A stretch of DNA of 64,000 nucleotides, from positions 1-64,000 of the forward strand of contig JAFIGV010000030.1 of the NCBI GenBank assembly GCA_017849575.1, read 5' to 3'. Positions 45,706-55,095 of the stretch are shown piece by piece. This DNA is from Flavipsychrobacter sp. (lineage in GTDB: Bacteria > Bacteroidota > Bacteroidia > Chitinophagales > Chitinophagaceae). The translations under genes were made by a program, and so were the position numbers. The stretch's first letter is position 1; each line of letters starts with the position of its first letter. The notes beneath the pieces were generated by a model. It did no database searches and was not told where the DNA came from. It worked only from the letters and a program-made list of their open reading frames with translations.

Positions 45706-46905
45706 TTACTTCAGTATTTCGTGCCCCAATTTATCGCGCTTGGTCTGCAGATAAAATTCATTGAAAGGATTAGGCTTGATTTCAATGGGCACATTATCTA
45801 CGATCTCCAGCCCATACCCCAGCAGTCCGGCGCGTTTCCGGGGATTGTTGGTCATCAGCCTTATCTTAGAAACACCCAGATGGCGAAGTATCTGAGCGCC
45901 AACGCCATAGTCGCGCTGATCGTTTTTGAAGCCCAGTGCCAGGTTGGCCTCTACAGTATCTTTCCCTTCTTCCTGAAGTTTGTAGGCTTTTAGCTTGTTG
46001 AGCAAGCCTATTCCGCGGCCCTCCTGATTCATGTACAGCACCACACCTTTGCCTGCTTCTTCAACCATTTCCATGGCCCGCTGTAGTTGCTCGCCACAGT
46101 CGCAGCGCAGGGAGTGCAAGATGTCGCCGGTAAAGCAGGAGCTGTGTACCCGCACCAATACCGGTTCATCTTTTTCCCAATCACCCTTTTTCAGAGCCAG
46201 ATGATTTTGGCCGGTGTTGGTTTGACGAAAGGCGATTAATTCGAAGGTTCCGTGTTTGGTAGGCATCTGCACCCGTACTTCTTCTTCAATAAGGCTTTCT
46301 GTGCGGAGGCGGTAAGCGATCAGGTCTTTTATCGAAATGATCTTGAGATCGAAACGGGTTGCTATTTCGCGCAACTGCGGGAGCCGCGCCATAGTGCCGT
46401 CGTCATTCATGATCTCTACCAATACACCGGCCGGAGCAAAACCCGCCAGCCGGGCCAGATCCACGGTGGCTTCGGTATGGCCTGCGCGGCGCAGTACGCC
46501 TTCGTTTTTTGCGCGCAATGGAAAAATATGGCCTGGCCGCCCAAGGTCTTCGGGCCTTGTTTGTGCTTCAATCAGGGCCTGCACCGTTTTGGCACGGTCG
46601 TGGGCAGAGATACCTGTGGTGCAGCCATTACCGATGAGATCGACGGAAACGGTAAAAGGTGTCTGATGAAGCACGGTATTGTTCTCCACCATCAGGTTGA
46701 GTTTCAGTTCTTCACAGCGTTGTTCTGTAAGCGGTGCGCAAATCAGGCCGCGCCCATGTTTCGACATGAAGTTGATAATCTCCGGAGTAACATTTGCAGC
46801 GGCAGTTACAAAGTCGCCCTCATTTTCACGATCTTCATCATCCACTACGATCAGCAGTTTACCTTTTCTGAGATCGTCCAGCGCAGACTCTATGGTATCC
46901 AGCAT
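45706..46905 (-). CDS. ribBA: Bifunctional 3,4-dihydroxy-2-butanone-4-phosphate synthase / GTP cyclohydrolase II
   Basis: A 399-aa fusion of RibB (about 1-200: '[14 protein letters not shown]', '[10 protein letters not shown]', 'HDRAKT', '[14 protein letters not shown]') and RibA (about 205-399: '[24 protein letters not shown]' with Zn-binding Cys, '[18 protein letters not shown]', '[18 protein letters not shown]'). It starts riboflavin synthesis from both ribulose-5-phosphate and GTP in the cytoplasm. Both catalytic halves look intact, unlike many RibBA fusions with a dead RibA or RibB. It sits between glycosyltransferase genes without obvious functional link. No FMN riboswitch is recognisable in the ~100-base leader. 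Confidence 0.95.
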   Translation of the reverse strand: MLDTIESALDDLRKGKLLIVVDDEDRENEGDFVTAAANVTPEIINFMSKHGRGLICAPLTEQRCEELKLNLMVENNTVLHQTPFTVSVDLIGNGCTTGISAHDRAKTVQALIEAQTRPEDLGRPGHIFPLRAKNEGVLRRAGHTEATVDLARLAGFAPAGVLVEIMNDDGTMARLPQLREIATRFDLKIISIKDLIAYRLRTESLIEEEVRVQMPTKHGTFELIAFRQTNTGQNHLALKKGDWEKDEPVLVRVHSSCFTGDILHSLRCDCGEQLQRAMEMVEEAGKGVVLYMNQEGRGIGLLNKLKAYKLQEEGKDTVEANLALGFKNDQRDYGVGAQILRHLGVSKIRLMTNNPRKRAGLLGYGLEIVDNVPIEIKPNPFNEFYLQTKRDKLGHEILK

Positions 46906-47006
46906 AAAAAAGCCTATGACTAAATTTTGAACGGCAAAGGTACTACCAATTCAATGTAAAATGAGGACGAACGACTTACAATTACCAATTATTAAAAAGA
47001 AATTCC

Positions 47007-48218
47007 TTATTGCGTAAGCAACCGGTTCATAAAAGCGGTGAGGCGCGACATGATGCGGTTTTGATCGTACTCTGCCGCTACCATCTCTGCAGCACGGTCG
47101 CTCATGGCAGATGCTTCGTCGCGGTGCGTCAGCGCCCATTCCACCTGCCGGACAAAGTCAGCTTCGGTCTCTGCCAGCAAATAGTGTACGCCCGGCACGG
47201 CTTCATCAATACCCTGCATACCCACGGCTGTACTCAACACCAACTTTCCCGCGCCCATGGCTTCCAGTATTTTTATTCTTATGCCGCCTCCGGAGCGAAG
47301 TGGCACGATCAGTATCTTCTTATCTGCTATAAAAGCCCCTGCATCTTCTACTTCACCGGCACAGGTTACCCCGTCGCGCTCATATTTCTCGAAAGAGCCG
47401 GGCATATTTCTGCCGGCAAAATGAAACTGAAAATCGGGCAGTGCTTTATGTAGCGAAGGCCACACCGACTCGAGAAACCAATGGATAGCCTCTGCATTGG
47501 GCATCCAATCCATAGCGCCAATATGATATCCTACCCATTGTTCCTGTTCTGATCTTCGCTTTTTACCGGGCTTCAGTTCTATGCCAAAGGGAGCTACCAA
47601 AATCTCCTTTTCCGGGGTCAGGCTACGCACAATCGAGGCATCCGTCTGCGTAATGGCCAGCAACACGTCAGCCTGTCGCCACGCGTTTACTTCAAACTTT
47701 TTTACTCTGGAGCAAAGGTCGCGGAGATAATATTTTTTAAAGGAAGTAGCTTCATTTGCCAGCCTTTCCCAAATCTGATATTCGATGTTGTGCAGCCGCA
47801 GGGCAATTTTTGCCTGCGTATGTTCGAGCACAGCCGGCAGGTAGGTGGTCAGGTACACACTTTCAAACTGAACGACCTCAGGTTCGAAATCGTCAATTAC
47901 TTTTTGCAGCCTCCTGGCAAATCCCTTATCATAGAATCGGTCTGCATGGTTCGGCTTTCGGCTCAATACAAAGTTTTTCAGCGTAGGGACGAGCCGCAAA
48001 TCGGTGTTAATATCGAAGGTATCAAAGTGTATCTGTTTATAGAAAGGCGGCAATGTTTCGAGGCCAACATAGTGGCGCGAGGTATTCATAGAGAAAAGAA
48101 AAACCTCCCAGCCCGCTTTGAAATAACCCTCCATCATGGCATGCATGGCAAGCGAGCCACCGTCATTCAGCGGATAGGGTACCCTGTTCGTAACAATAAG
48201 TATTCGATGGCTGCTCAT
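47007..48218 (-). CDS. Glycosyltransferase, GT4-like
   Basis: A 403-aa GT-B protein starting MSSHRILIVTNRVPYPLNDGG, with 'MDWMPNAEAIHWFLE' at the start of the second Rossmann half and 'PLRSGGGIRIKILEAMGAGKLVLSTAVGMQGI' as the donor-site block (E-x7-E region). The frame is open to 48254 but ATG 48218 fits the family start and lies 9 bases after a TAnnTTTG box. It is divergent from the next glycosyltransferase gene. Substrate unknown; probably exopolysaccharide or glycan decoration. Confidence 0.88.
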   Translation of the reverse strand: MSSHRILIVTNRVPYPLNDGGSLAMHAMMEGYFKAGWEVFLFSMNTSRHYVGLETLPPFYKQIHFDTFDINTDLRLVPTLKNFVLSRKPNHADRFYDKGFARRLQKVIDDFEPEVVQFESVYLTTYLPAVLEHTQAKIALRLHNIEYQIWERLANEATSFKKYYLRDLCSRVKKFEVNAWRQADVLLAITQTDASIVRSLTPEKEILVAPFGIELKPGKKRRSEQEQWVGYHIGAMDWMPNAEAIHWFLESVWPSLHKALPDFQFHFAGRNMPGSFEKYERDGVTCAGEVEDAGAFIADKKILIVPLRSGGGIRIKILEAMGAGKLVLSTAVGMQGIDEAVPGVHYLLAETEADFVRQVEWALTHRDEASAMSDRAAEMVAAEYDQNRIMSRLTAFMNRLLTQ

Positions 48219-48226
48219 AAGGAAGG

Positions 48227-48234
48227 CAAAAATA
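48227..48234 (-). promoter_or_regulatory. Candidate -7 box (TATTTTTG) for the 48218 glycosyltransferase
   Basis: An exact TAnnTTTG on the minus strand whose end is 9 bases from the ATG, implying a leaderless or near-leaderless transcript. Confidence 0.35.
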
Positions 48235-48301
48235 TTAACGCTTATGCGAAACACTTATTTTTACGCAGTTTTAAAAGTACATTTTTTAGACGGCAAAGCG
48301 G

Positions 48302-49402
48302 ATGACAAAAAAGCTCAGGATTGTATGCACGGTAACGAACGATCTTAATTTCGATCAACGAATGATACGCATCTGCACGTCTCTGCAACAGGCGGGTCAT
48401 CAGGTTACCATCATCGGCTTCAGAAGAAAAGCCAGCCTTCCGCTTACGCCCCGTCCCTACCGGCAAATTAGACTTCCCATTATTGCCGAACAAGGCAAAC
48501 TGTTGTATATAGACTTCTGGCTCAAATTATTCTTTCGGCTGCTGTTCATTAAGGCCGATGTTTTTTGCGCCATCGATCTGGATACTATTATGCCTGTTTT
48601 CTATGCCAGCAAAATCAGGAGAAAGAAAAGAGCCTATGATGCGCATGAACTGTTTACTGAACTGCAGGAGGTGGTGACTCGCCCGGGGGTTTACAAGATG
48701 TGGCGATGGATAGAAGGGCATACCGTACCACATTTCCCGGCCGGATACACAGTCGGGGCTTACATTGCTGACGTGTTTTTTGAACGCTACGGCGTGCGGT
48801 ACGCATTGGTGCGGAACATGACCGTGCTCAGGCCGCTTAAAATTCCCCCAAAGCCCGTGCGCTACATTCTATACCAGGGGGCGGTAAATGTGGGCCGGTG
48901 CTTCGAATATCTGATACCGGCCATGAAGCAAGTATCAGCACAACTGATCATTTGCGGCGAAGGAAACTTTTTTAAAGAGGCAAAGGAAATTTGCACCCGG
49001 CACGGACTTGAGGACAAAGTAATCTTCAAAGGATATGTGGATCCCGAAGCTTTGCGCAGCTATACGATCAACGCCTACATCGGCATTACGCTTTTCGAAG
49101 CGATAGCACACTCCAACAAGATGTCGCTGGCCAACCGCTTTTTCGACTATATGCATTGTGGAGTGCCGCAGCTATGTGTGCAATATCCGGAGTATGTTCG
49201 CATCAATGCAGAGTACGAAGTGGCGCATCTGATTGAGGAGCCAACAGTGGACCAAATTGCCGCAGGATTAAACTTCCTGCTTAGTGATGAAGGTGCTTAC
49301 CAGGCCTTGCAACAAAATTGTCTGAAAGCCAGAGAAAAATACTGCTGGCAGGAAGAAGAGAAAACACTTCTAAACGTTTACGATCAGCTTGTCCACACTT
49401 AA
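48302..49402 (+). CDS. Glycosyltransferase, GT-B fold
   Basis: A 366-aa protein: 'TVTNDLNFDQRMIRICTSLQQAGHQVTIIGF' at the N-terminus, 'AYDAHELFTE' in the acceptor half, 'ILYQGAVNVGRCFEYLIPAM' and 'VIFKGYVDPEALRSY' plus 'NKMSLANRFFDYMHCGVPQLC' in the donor half, where the Asn-Lys/Asp pair replaces the more usual Glu motif. Such enzymes build capsule or O-antigen glycans in Bacteroidota. Its last 14 bases overlap the next glycosyltransferase gene, so the two are translationally coupled. Confidence 0.88.
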   Translation: MTKKLRIVCTVTNDLNFDQRMIRICTSLQQAGHQVTIIGFRRKASLPLTPRPYRQIRLPIIAEQGKLLYIDFWLKLFFRLLFIKADVFCAIDLDTIMPVFYASKIRRKKRAYDAHELFTELQEVVTRPGVYKMWRWIEGHTVPHFPAGYTVGAYIADVFFERYGVRYALVRNMTVLRPLKIPPKPVRYILYQGAVNVGRCFEYLIPAMKQVSAQLIICGEGNFFKEAKEICTRHGLEDKVIFKGYVDPEALRSYTINAYIGITLFEAIAHSNKMSLANRFFDYMHCGVPQLCVQYPEYVRINAEYEVAHLIEEPTVDQIAAGLNFLLSDEGAYQALQQNCLKAREKYCWQEEEKTLLNVYDQLVHT

Positions 49403-50528
49403 ACTACATATTGTTGCCTTCGATGTGCCTTTTCCGCCCGACTATGGTGGTGCGATCGATGTATTCTACAAAGTGAAAAAACTTTCGGAAGCGGGTGTGG
49501 ATATCTATCTGCATTGCCCTGTATATGGCGATCGGAAACCCGCTGCGGCTCTCGAAGCCCTCTGCAAGCAGGTTTGGTATTACCCACGCAGAACCGGTAT
49601 CCGCGGGCTCTCGCTCACGTGGCCCTACATGGTATATTCGCGAAAACATCCGGATCTGCTGCGCAATCTGCTGAAGGTGGATGCTCCGGTCTTTTTCGAT
49701 GGCCTGAGCACTACAGGCTTTTTGTCGGCACCGGCCTTGCAAGACCGGCTTAAAATTCTTCGTCCGCAAAATGTGGAACAGGATTATTACCGACAGCTCG
49801 CCAAACGAGAAAAACACCTGCTGAAAAGGATCTACTATGAATTGGAGGCGCTGTTGATCCGTCGGTATGAGTCCCGTCTTTCTGCAGCCAACGCCTTCTT
49901 TACCGTTGCGCAGCACGATCATGAGTTTTTCAAGAAGATGTATCCTGCGGCCGAGCATGAATACCTTCCTTCCTTTCAACCCTACGATGAAATAGCAACC
50001 CTGCAGGGAAACGGTGATTTTATCTTGTACCACGGCAATCTGGCGTTGGCCGAGAACCGTGAAGCAGCACTGTTTTTATTGCAAAAGGTATTCCCCTTTA
50101 TTGATTTTCCCTGTGTTGTTGCTGGCCGGCATCCTGATGAGGAATTGATAAAAATAGCCGGAGCGCTGCCGCATTGCCGCCTGGTTGCAAACCCCGGCAT
50201 GGAAGAAATGGAACAACTCATTGCAGGTGCACAGATACACGTTCTTCCTACTTTTCAAAACACGGGGCTGAAACTTAAATTGCTTCACGCTCTTTTCAAG
50301 GGAAGGCATATCGTTGTCAATCCGGAAATGGTACACGGCACGGGGCTGGAGGAAGCATGCAGGGTGTGTGAGCATGCCGACTCATTTATTGCAACCATAC
50401 AATCACTGGCCAGACTGCCAGTGAACAAAGACTTGCTGGAGAAAAGGAAGTCGGTGCTGATGCGGGATTATGACAACAGACGTAATGCCAACCGCATCGT
50501 TACATACCTGCGGCAGAAATCTCTCTGA
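49389..50528 (+). CDS. Glycosyltransferase, GT4-like
   Basis: A 379-aa protein with 'LHIVAFDVPFPPDYGGAIDVFYKVKKL' near the N-terminus and a donor-site block 'NTGLKLKLLHALFKGRHIVVNPEMV' in the C-terminal half. The likely start is TTG 49389 inside the upstream gene (MSTLKLHIV…); no ATG is available near the N-terminus. It forms an operon with the 48302 gene. Its 3' end overlaps the convergent ftsE-like gene by 29 bases. Acceptor and sugar unknown. Confidence 0.86.
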   Translation: MSTLKLHIVAFDVPFPPDYGGAIDVFYKVKKLSEAGVDIYLHCPVYGDRKPAAALEALCKQVWYYPRRTGIRGLSLTWPYMVYSRKHPDLLRNLLKVDAPVFFDGLSTTGFLSAPALQDRLKILRPQNVEQDYYRQLAKREKHLLKRIYYELEALLIRRYESRLSAANAFFTVAQHDHEFFKKMYPAAEHEYLPSFQPYDEIATLQGNGDFILYHGNLALAENREAALFLLQKVFPFIDFPCVVAGRHPDEELIKIAGALPHCRLVANPGMEEMEQLIAGAQIHVLPTFQNTGLKLKLLHALFKGRHIVVNPEMVHGTGLEEACRVCEHADSFIATIQSLARLPVNKDLLEKRKSVLMRDYDNRRNANRIVTYLRQKSL

Positions 50529-51189
50529 CACTCCCCTGTTCTATGCGCACCACTCGAGCCGGATATTTGTGAATGATACCATAGTCGTGTGTCGCCATGA
50601 TAAACGCTGTGTGATAATCGCGGCAAATGTTGAACAACAACTGCATGATCTCGTCTGTGGTATCGGGGTCAAGATTGCCGGTGGGCTCATCCGCCAGAAT
50701 CAGTTTGGGATTATTCAGTAACGCTCGTGCTATATCTACGCGTTGCTGTTCTCCGCCCGACATTTCATAAGGCATTTTAAATCCTTTATTTTTTAGCCCT
50801 ACCTTACTCAGCACGTTTTCGATCTTTTCCTTCATTAGTGCTCTGTCTTTCCATCCGGTGGCTTTCAGCACAAATTCGAGGTTGTCATAAATGTTCCTGT
50901 CCGTAAGCAATCTGAAATCCTGAAAAACGATTCCTAGATTTCTACGGAGCAGGGGCACGGTTTGCCACTTCAGTGTTTTGAGATCAAAGCCAGCCACCTG
51001 ACCTTCGCCTTGCTTTAGATAAATGTCTCCATAAAGTGTTTTCAGGAGGCTCGATTTTCCCGATCCGGTTTTACCGATCATATAGACAAACTCACCTTTC
51101 TGCACCTGAAAATTCACCTGGGAAAGGATTAGGGTCTTTCCTTGAAAGATATTTGCGTTCTGTAGGGATACTATGCTTCTATCGCTCAT
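50500..51189 (-). CDS. ftsE: FtsE-like ABC transporter ATPase
   Basis: A 229-aa ATP-binding subunit: Walker A G-K-T-G-S-G-K-S (residues 39-46), Q-loop 'IVFQDFRLL', signature '[19 protein letters not shown]', Walker B '[13 protein letters not shown]', and the H-loop '[11 protein letters not shown]'. The '[20 protein letters not shown]' stretch is typical of FtsE, which with FtsX controls septal peptidoglycan hydrolases at the inner membrane. No ftsX is adjacent; in Bacteroidota it is often elsewhere. A LolD/MacB-type ATPase is the alternative. The 3' end overlaps a glycosyltransferase gene by 29 bases. Confidence 0.85.
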   Translation of the reverse strand: MSDRSIVSLQNANIFQGKTLILSQVNFQVQKGEFVYMIGKTGSGKSSLLKTLYGDIYLKQGEGQVAGFDLKTLKWQTVPLLRRNLGIVFQDFRLLTDRNIYDNLEFVLKATGWKDRALMKEKIENVLSKVGLKNKGFKMPYEMSGGEQQRVDIARALLNNPKLILADEPTGNLDPDTTDEIMQLLFNICRDYHTAFIMATHDYGIIHKYPARVVRIEQGSVREISAAGM

Positions 51190-51242
51190 CTTTTGGCTAT
51201 GGATTAAGACAAATATAGCAGGATAATTCTGTAACCGGCATA

Positions 51243-51272
51243 AAAAACGCCCCGTTTTCCGGGGCGCTTTTC
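51243..51272. terminator. Bidirectional-looking Rho-independent terminator
   Basis: aaaaacgccccg-tttt-cggggcgctttt: a 7-8 bp GC stem with A-run on one side and T-run on the other. It serves the metalloprotease gene (minus strand) ending at 51294. Confidence 0.8.
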
Positions 51273-51293
51273 ATTTGTATGTTTCAAAGCTGT

Positions 51294-54200
51294 TTAATAA
51301 ACCACCAGCTTTTCTGTTTGCTTCTGAGTACCTGTTACCACAGTTACCAGATACATACCTTTCACAGCAATTGCATTTGCCGGAATTTCGATGCGGCTGA
51401 TGTTAGCATTAAGCGATGCCTCCGTACGGTAAACCAGTTTACCCGTTACATCAGTTACAGAAACCTCAGCAGTTTTGCTGCCTGCATCCTTCAGGATGAT
51501 GGTTGTCGCACCGCTCGTAGGGTTGGGAGCAAGGGTAAAGCCAGCAGCCTTATTCTGAAGATCCTGAACATCGGTAGTCCACTTTCCTACATGGATTCTG
51601 TCAAGGTAGAAGTTGTTACCTGTTCCGATAAAGTAAGGACTTGACATTTCAGTTCCGGGTCTGTAGCGGAAGCGGAAGAAAACTTTGTTCTTCGTTGCTA
51701 AAGCTGTAGGCAGTTTTATATTCTGCGCTTGCCAATCCCACATACCTGCCGGAGTCCAGTCGTTGATCTGAATACCGGAATTTCCGATATCACCATTGGA
51801 GAGACTCTTGAGGTTAGACCAGGTACCACCACAATCCGAAGAGTAGAAGATATCCAATGTATCATTCATCTCACTGAGTTTGCTGGTCCTAAACGCGCCA
51901 GAAGTAAAGAAGGTAAGATAAAGATTACTTGTACCGAAGGTTGAAAAATCGTAAGCCGGTGTCATGAAATCATCGTAGTCCCCGCGAGGTGTACCCACAT
52001 AAACTGCGGTACCCGTACGATTATCCATTTGACGGTAAGACATGCTGGTATTGTCATAATAACCTGCATTGGTAACCGGCTGCCACTTGGTGAAGTTATT
52101 GAAGTAGTTGAAGGTAGGATATTTGTCGAGGTCACTACCTTGTGTAAACTCACCAAAATAGCTCTGAGCATCAATGGCATTGGGATCGGCGATGTAAACA
52201 CGGTCGCTGCTCACGAGGGTATCGCTACCTGCATTAGAATTAGCTATCATGGTCACCGTCACCCATCCCGGTTGTGTGAATCTTGTGTTCACTGTAGATG
52301 TATTGAAGCCAGGATTATTCACCGTCTGCGTAGGATTGGAAGCGCCGTTGGAGAATGTCCAGTTAATGGAAGATAATGTATCTCTCCAGGACCTATTGGT
52401 AAAGAATACGGGGTTCCCATCAGGTCCGGCACAGGTAAATCCTTCGTTCACCTTGGAAAGGTCATTGTTGGTGACATTACCGGCACGGGTAGAGAAGTCC
52501 GCTACAGGAGGAAGATCCGCTCTTGCAGCAATTGTTCCGTTTGCATTCATTACTCCGGTGGCGATCAGATTCGCCGTATCAATCAGATTATTTCTCAGAG
52601 CGATATTGCTACGCAATGCGGCGCGCATACGCACACCCTGAAGGTAGGTGAACATTTTGGAGCAATAAGTATAATCCATCACATTCTGAGCATTTACCGT
52701 ATCGGGATAGTCAATAATCCACGGACTGGTAGCGCCTACATTAAACAGGTTGTTGGCTGTTGCAGCAGGATATTGCACAAAGTAGTCGCCATAACGAAGC
52801 TGCCATTTGTAGAAATAGTTATAGTAACCATCAGGAGCGACATCATGGGTCAGATAAAGCACATTTCCAATGATACCTTGATTCTGAATTCCAGATACGG
52901 AACCCAGATCGCGACCAGCGCCCGGGTTGTTGGTAAATTCGATGGAATACGCTTGTGCCTGTGTATCTATCGGCATCAGGAACATTACCGGAACTTCCTG
53001 TGAAAAATCGAAAGTGTAAACGTTCCAGCTATAGAAGTAATTATACCGTCCCTGCGCAGTGTCTGAAACAAATCTGATCACTCCGGGAATGTTACGGTAG
53101 CTTGTGTTGGGGTCAGGACGACGCTTTACGCCAGGGTTGTGTGCAAACTCCAAACTATAAACCGCGTTCGTGTCCACATAATGAATCGGGAAGTTCAGGT
53201 TCGCTTTCTCCGGGAAGCTGCTCACCGCACCGGTATAACTGTCTATGATAACGCCGTTTCTTTTCAGAACGATCTCATAAGATTTGTTGTGGTTTACTGC
53301 GGCAGTATCGGGGAAGAACCTTACCGAGCGTAGGACCAGAGTGTCGCGGAGACGGAACGTAATGCCGAGTCCGTTCAAAGTATCACTTACTGCGGCTGCG
53401 TCATCAACAAAGTCAATAACCTGAAGACCGAGAGAAGTAGAATCCGTACGCTTATTGTTCAGCGTCGTACCTGTGTAGCTTTTTACGGTCACATAGTTTC
53501 CGCTTGCATTTTTATGTTTCAAAGCAATAGTAAATTGCTTGCCGCTATCTGCAGGATAAATGCTTACGCGATCAAGATTCACTTTTTCAAGTGTCTTAAA
53601 ACGAATACCTCTGCCATTCACATTATCATAGGCTTTAAAGGCCTGATCTTCGATCTTGAACTTGCCGGCAATGGCATCCGTATAAATACATTTAGTATCG
53701 TAATTGTCGGCTGCGTTACATCCGGCAGGATCGTGACCATCTGTTGGGGGTGTGTCATCTACATCGTCATCGCCGCAGGTAACTTCGGGACTATTAGTTC
53801 CGCCCCAGGGATGATCGAGATTAAGACTGTGACCGATTTCGTGACCGATCGTATTATCGTTATTCAGGGGTGCTTGCGATGAAGTAATGGGGCCGTCATA
53901 CCAGGGAGTAGCATTACCAGACGGTGGCTTAAGAGCATAAGCTGCTGCACCCGTATGATTATTATCAAAAAGCGCGACAATCCAGATATTCAGGTAAGAT
54001 GCCGGTTGCCAAACGTCAAACTTTGCATGATCGCCAGCAGACCGGGTGGTGAAATCGCGCCGACGGGTGATGCCGTTAGTGGGATTACCCATTGGGTCTT
54101 TTTGCGCCAGATGAAATTGAATATGTGTGTTGGCTATATACTTAATATTGGTGCCGGGGATATTTCCCTTGTAGGTAGAGATCACCTGATTGGTATCGCT

Positions 54201-54560
54201 ATTGGCACCGCGGTACAAACGATTGATATTATCAAGCTCCTGATAAATAACATCATCAGAAATGTACTCCATACTTCCGTTGTAATTATGGATTACGTGG
54301 AATACAATAGGCACATGCAGGGTCACCGTGTCGTCCCAGGCTCCTTGCGATGTCACCTTAAATCCCGCCAGATTCATCTTCCCAAGCGCCGCATCAATCT
54401 GAGCTTTCAACTGTGCTTCCGTTACCGCTATCTCGGGGTGTGCCGCCTTCGCCCTTGCCGTCACCTCGTCTGTGAAGCAATGCGGCACCGTCTGCGCTTT
54501 AAGCAACCCGGTTCCGAGGCATGCAGCCGCCGTGAATAGTAAAAATGCTTTTTTCACCAT
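51294..54560 (-). CDS. Secreted M43-family (pappalysin-like) metalloprotease with T9SS sorting domain
   Basis: A 1088-aa protein: signal peptide (MVKKAFLLFTAAACLGTGLLKA-Q), propeptide, and an M43 zinc peptidase domain with the metzincin motif H240-E241-I-G-H244-S-L-N-L-D-H250 and nearby Ca2+/Cys region ('CGDDDVDDTPPTDG'). Downstream is a Met-turn-like 'QNVMDYTYCSKMFT' (about 620-635), a PKD-like stretch ('INWTFSNGASNPTQTV'), a jelly-roll or MAM-like domain, and a T9SS type A sorting domain ('LAPNPTSGATTI', 'GMYLVTVVTGTQ'). An inserted block of ~300 residues of beta repeats lies between the HExxH helix and the Met-turn, longer than in a minimal M43 enzyme. Extracellular protein degradation is inferred. 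Confidence 0.93.
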   Translation of the reverse strand: MVKKAFLLFTAAACLGTGLLKAQTVPHCFTDEVTARAKAAHPEIAVTEAQLKAQIDAALGKMNLAGFKVTSQGAWDDTVTLHVPIVFHVIHNYNGSMEYISDDVIYQELDNINRLYRGANSDTNQVISTYKGNIPGTNIKYIANTHIQFHLAQKDPMGNPTNGITRRRDFTTRSAGDHAKFDVWQPASYLNIWIVALFDNNHTGAAAYALKPPSGNATPWYDGPITSSQAPLNNDNTIGHEIGHSLNLDHPWGGTNSPEVTCGDDDVDDTPPTDGHDPAGCNAADNYDTKCIYTDAIAGKFKIEDQAFKAYDNVNGRGIRFKTLEKVNLDRVSIYPADSGKQFTIALKHKNASGNYVTVKSYTGTTLNNKRTDSTSLGLQVIDFVDDAAAVSDTLNGLGITFRLRDTLVLRSVRFFPDTAAVNHNKSYEIVLKRNGVIIDSYTGAVSSFPEKANLNFPIHYVDTNAVYSLEFAHNPGVKRRPDPNTSYRNIPGVIRFVSDTAQGRYNYFYSWNVYTFDFSQEVPVMFLMPIDTQAQAYSIEFTNNPGAGRDLGSVSGIQNQGIIGNVLYLTHDVAPDGYYNYFYKWQLRYGDYFVQYPAATANNLFNVGATSPWIIDYPDTVNAQNVMDYTYCSKMFTYLQGVRMRAALRSNIALRNNLIDTANLIATGVMNANGTIAARADLPPVADFSTRAGNVTNNDLSKVNEGFTCAGPDGNPVFFTNRSWRDTLSSINWTFSNGASNPTQTVNNPGFNTSTVNTRFTQPGWVTVTMIANSNAGSDTLVSSDRVYIADPNAIDAQSYFGEFTQGSDLDKYPTFNYFNNFTKWQPVTNAGYYDNTSMSYRQMDNRTGTAVYVGTPRGDYDDFMTPAYDFSTFGTSNLYLTFFTSGAFRTSKLSEMNDTLDIFYSSDCGGTWSNLKSLSNGDIGNSGIQINDWTPAGMWDWQAQNIKLPTALATKNKVFFRFRYRPGTEMSSPYFIGTGNNFYLDRIHVGKWTTDVQDLQNKAAGFTLAPNPTSGATTIILKDAGSKTAEVSVTDVTGKLVYRTEASLNANISRIEIPANAIAVKGMYLVTVVTGTQKQTEKLVVY

Positions 54561-54599
54561 TTCTATTTTTTGAAAAAATTTTTAAATTTCAAGTGATTT

Positions 54600-54632
54600 C
54601 AAAGATAGATATTCCTGTTAAGAATTTGCAAA
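54600..54632 (-). promoter_or_regulatory. Bacteroidota-type promoter for the M43 protease gene
   Basis: On the minus strand TTTG (54632-54629) and TATCTTTG (54607-54600) are spaced 21 bases. Transcription would begin near 54593, giving a leader of ~30 bases. The rest of 54633-54990 is AT-rich with no gene that I can support. Confidence 0.55.
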
Positions 54633-54997
54633 CTAATTTGTCATAGTAGATTAATATTACGCCCGTTAGAAAAGGCTTTCCACGACATTTCCATGACGCA
54701 AAGTCGTCTGTGCCTACTACTAAAGCGAACGCTCATTTTCAAAATTTTTTCCGGCACTTTGAAGAGATCACGAGCGGCAGTAAATGAAATTTTAGACTAC
54801 TGAATACCGGGTTTTGAAAAAAGAGACTTTCCGAAAATTTATGCTGCGGCAAAACTATTTATACATCGTACCCACAATATCCACGAAACACTCCAATTTA
54901 TAGCTCTGGTGTGTAAAAAGACGTGGCAATAGTTGGCACAATAAATACCCAACATAATAGCCGACTCTCGGGCGGTATTATATTTCGGTTGAAGTTG

Positions 54998-55080
54998 TGC
55001 GGCGAATAAGCACCTTATTCACCGCATAATGTGCGGCAATAATGGAGTTTGCGGCAAATAACCGCTATATTTACCGCAAA
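54998..55080. promoter_or_regulatory. Cluster of TGCGGyrAATA palindromes, candidate operator of the Fic gene
   Basis: Two near-perfect inverted repeats: tgcggcgaataag (54998-55010) with cttattcaccgca (55014-55026), and tttgcggcaaata (55048-55060) with tatttaccgcaaa (55068-55080). A half-site tgcggcaataa lies between them at 55032-55042. A further half-site (ttgccgcatattat) lies just after the gene near 56215-56228. The cluster ends 16 bases before ATG 55096, the place expected for an operator; the Fic protein itself ends in a winged-helix-like domain. Confidence 0.65.
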
Positions 55081-55095
55081 CGCTGCGGAGAAAAC

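Noticed and set aside
46906-47006. FMN riboswitch before ribBA
   Set aside because: The leader is about 100 bases and none of the conserved RFN element blocks could be recognised.
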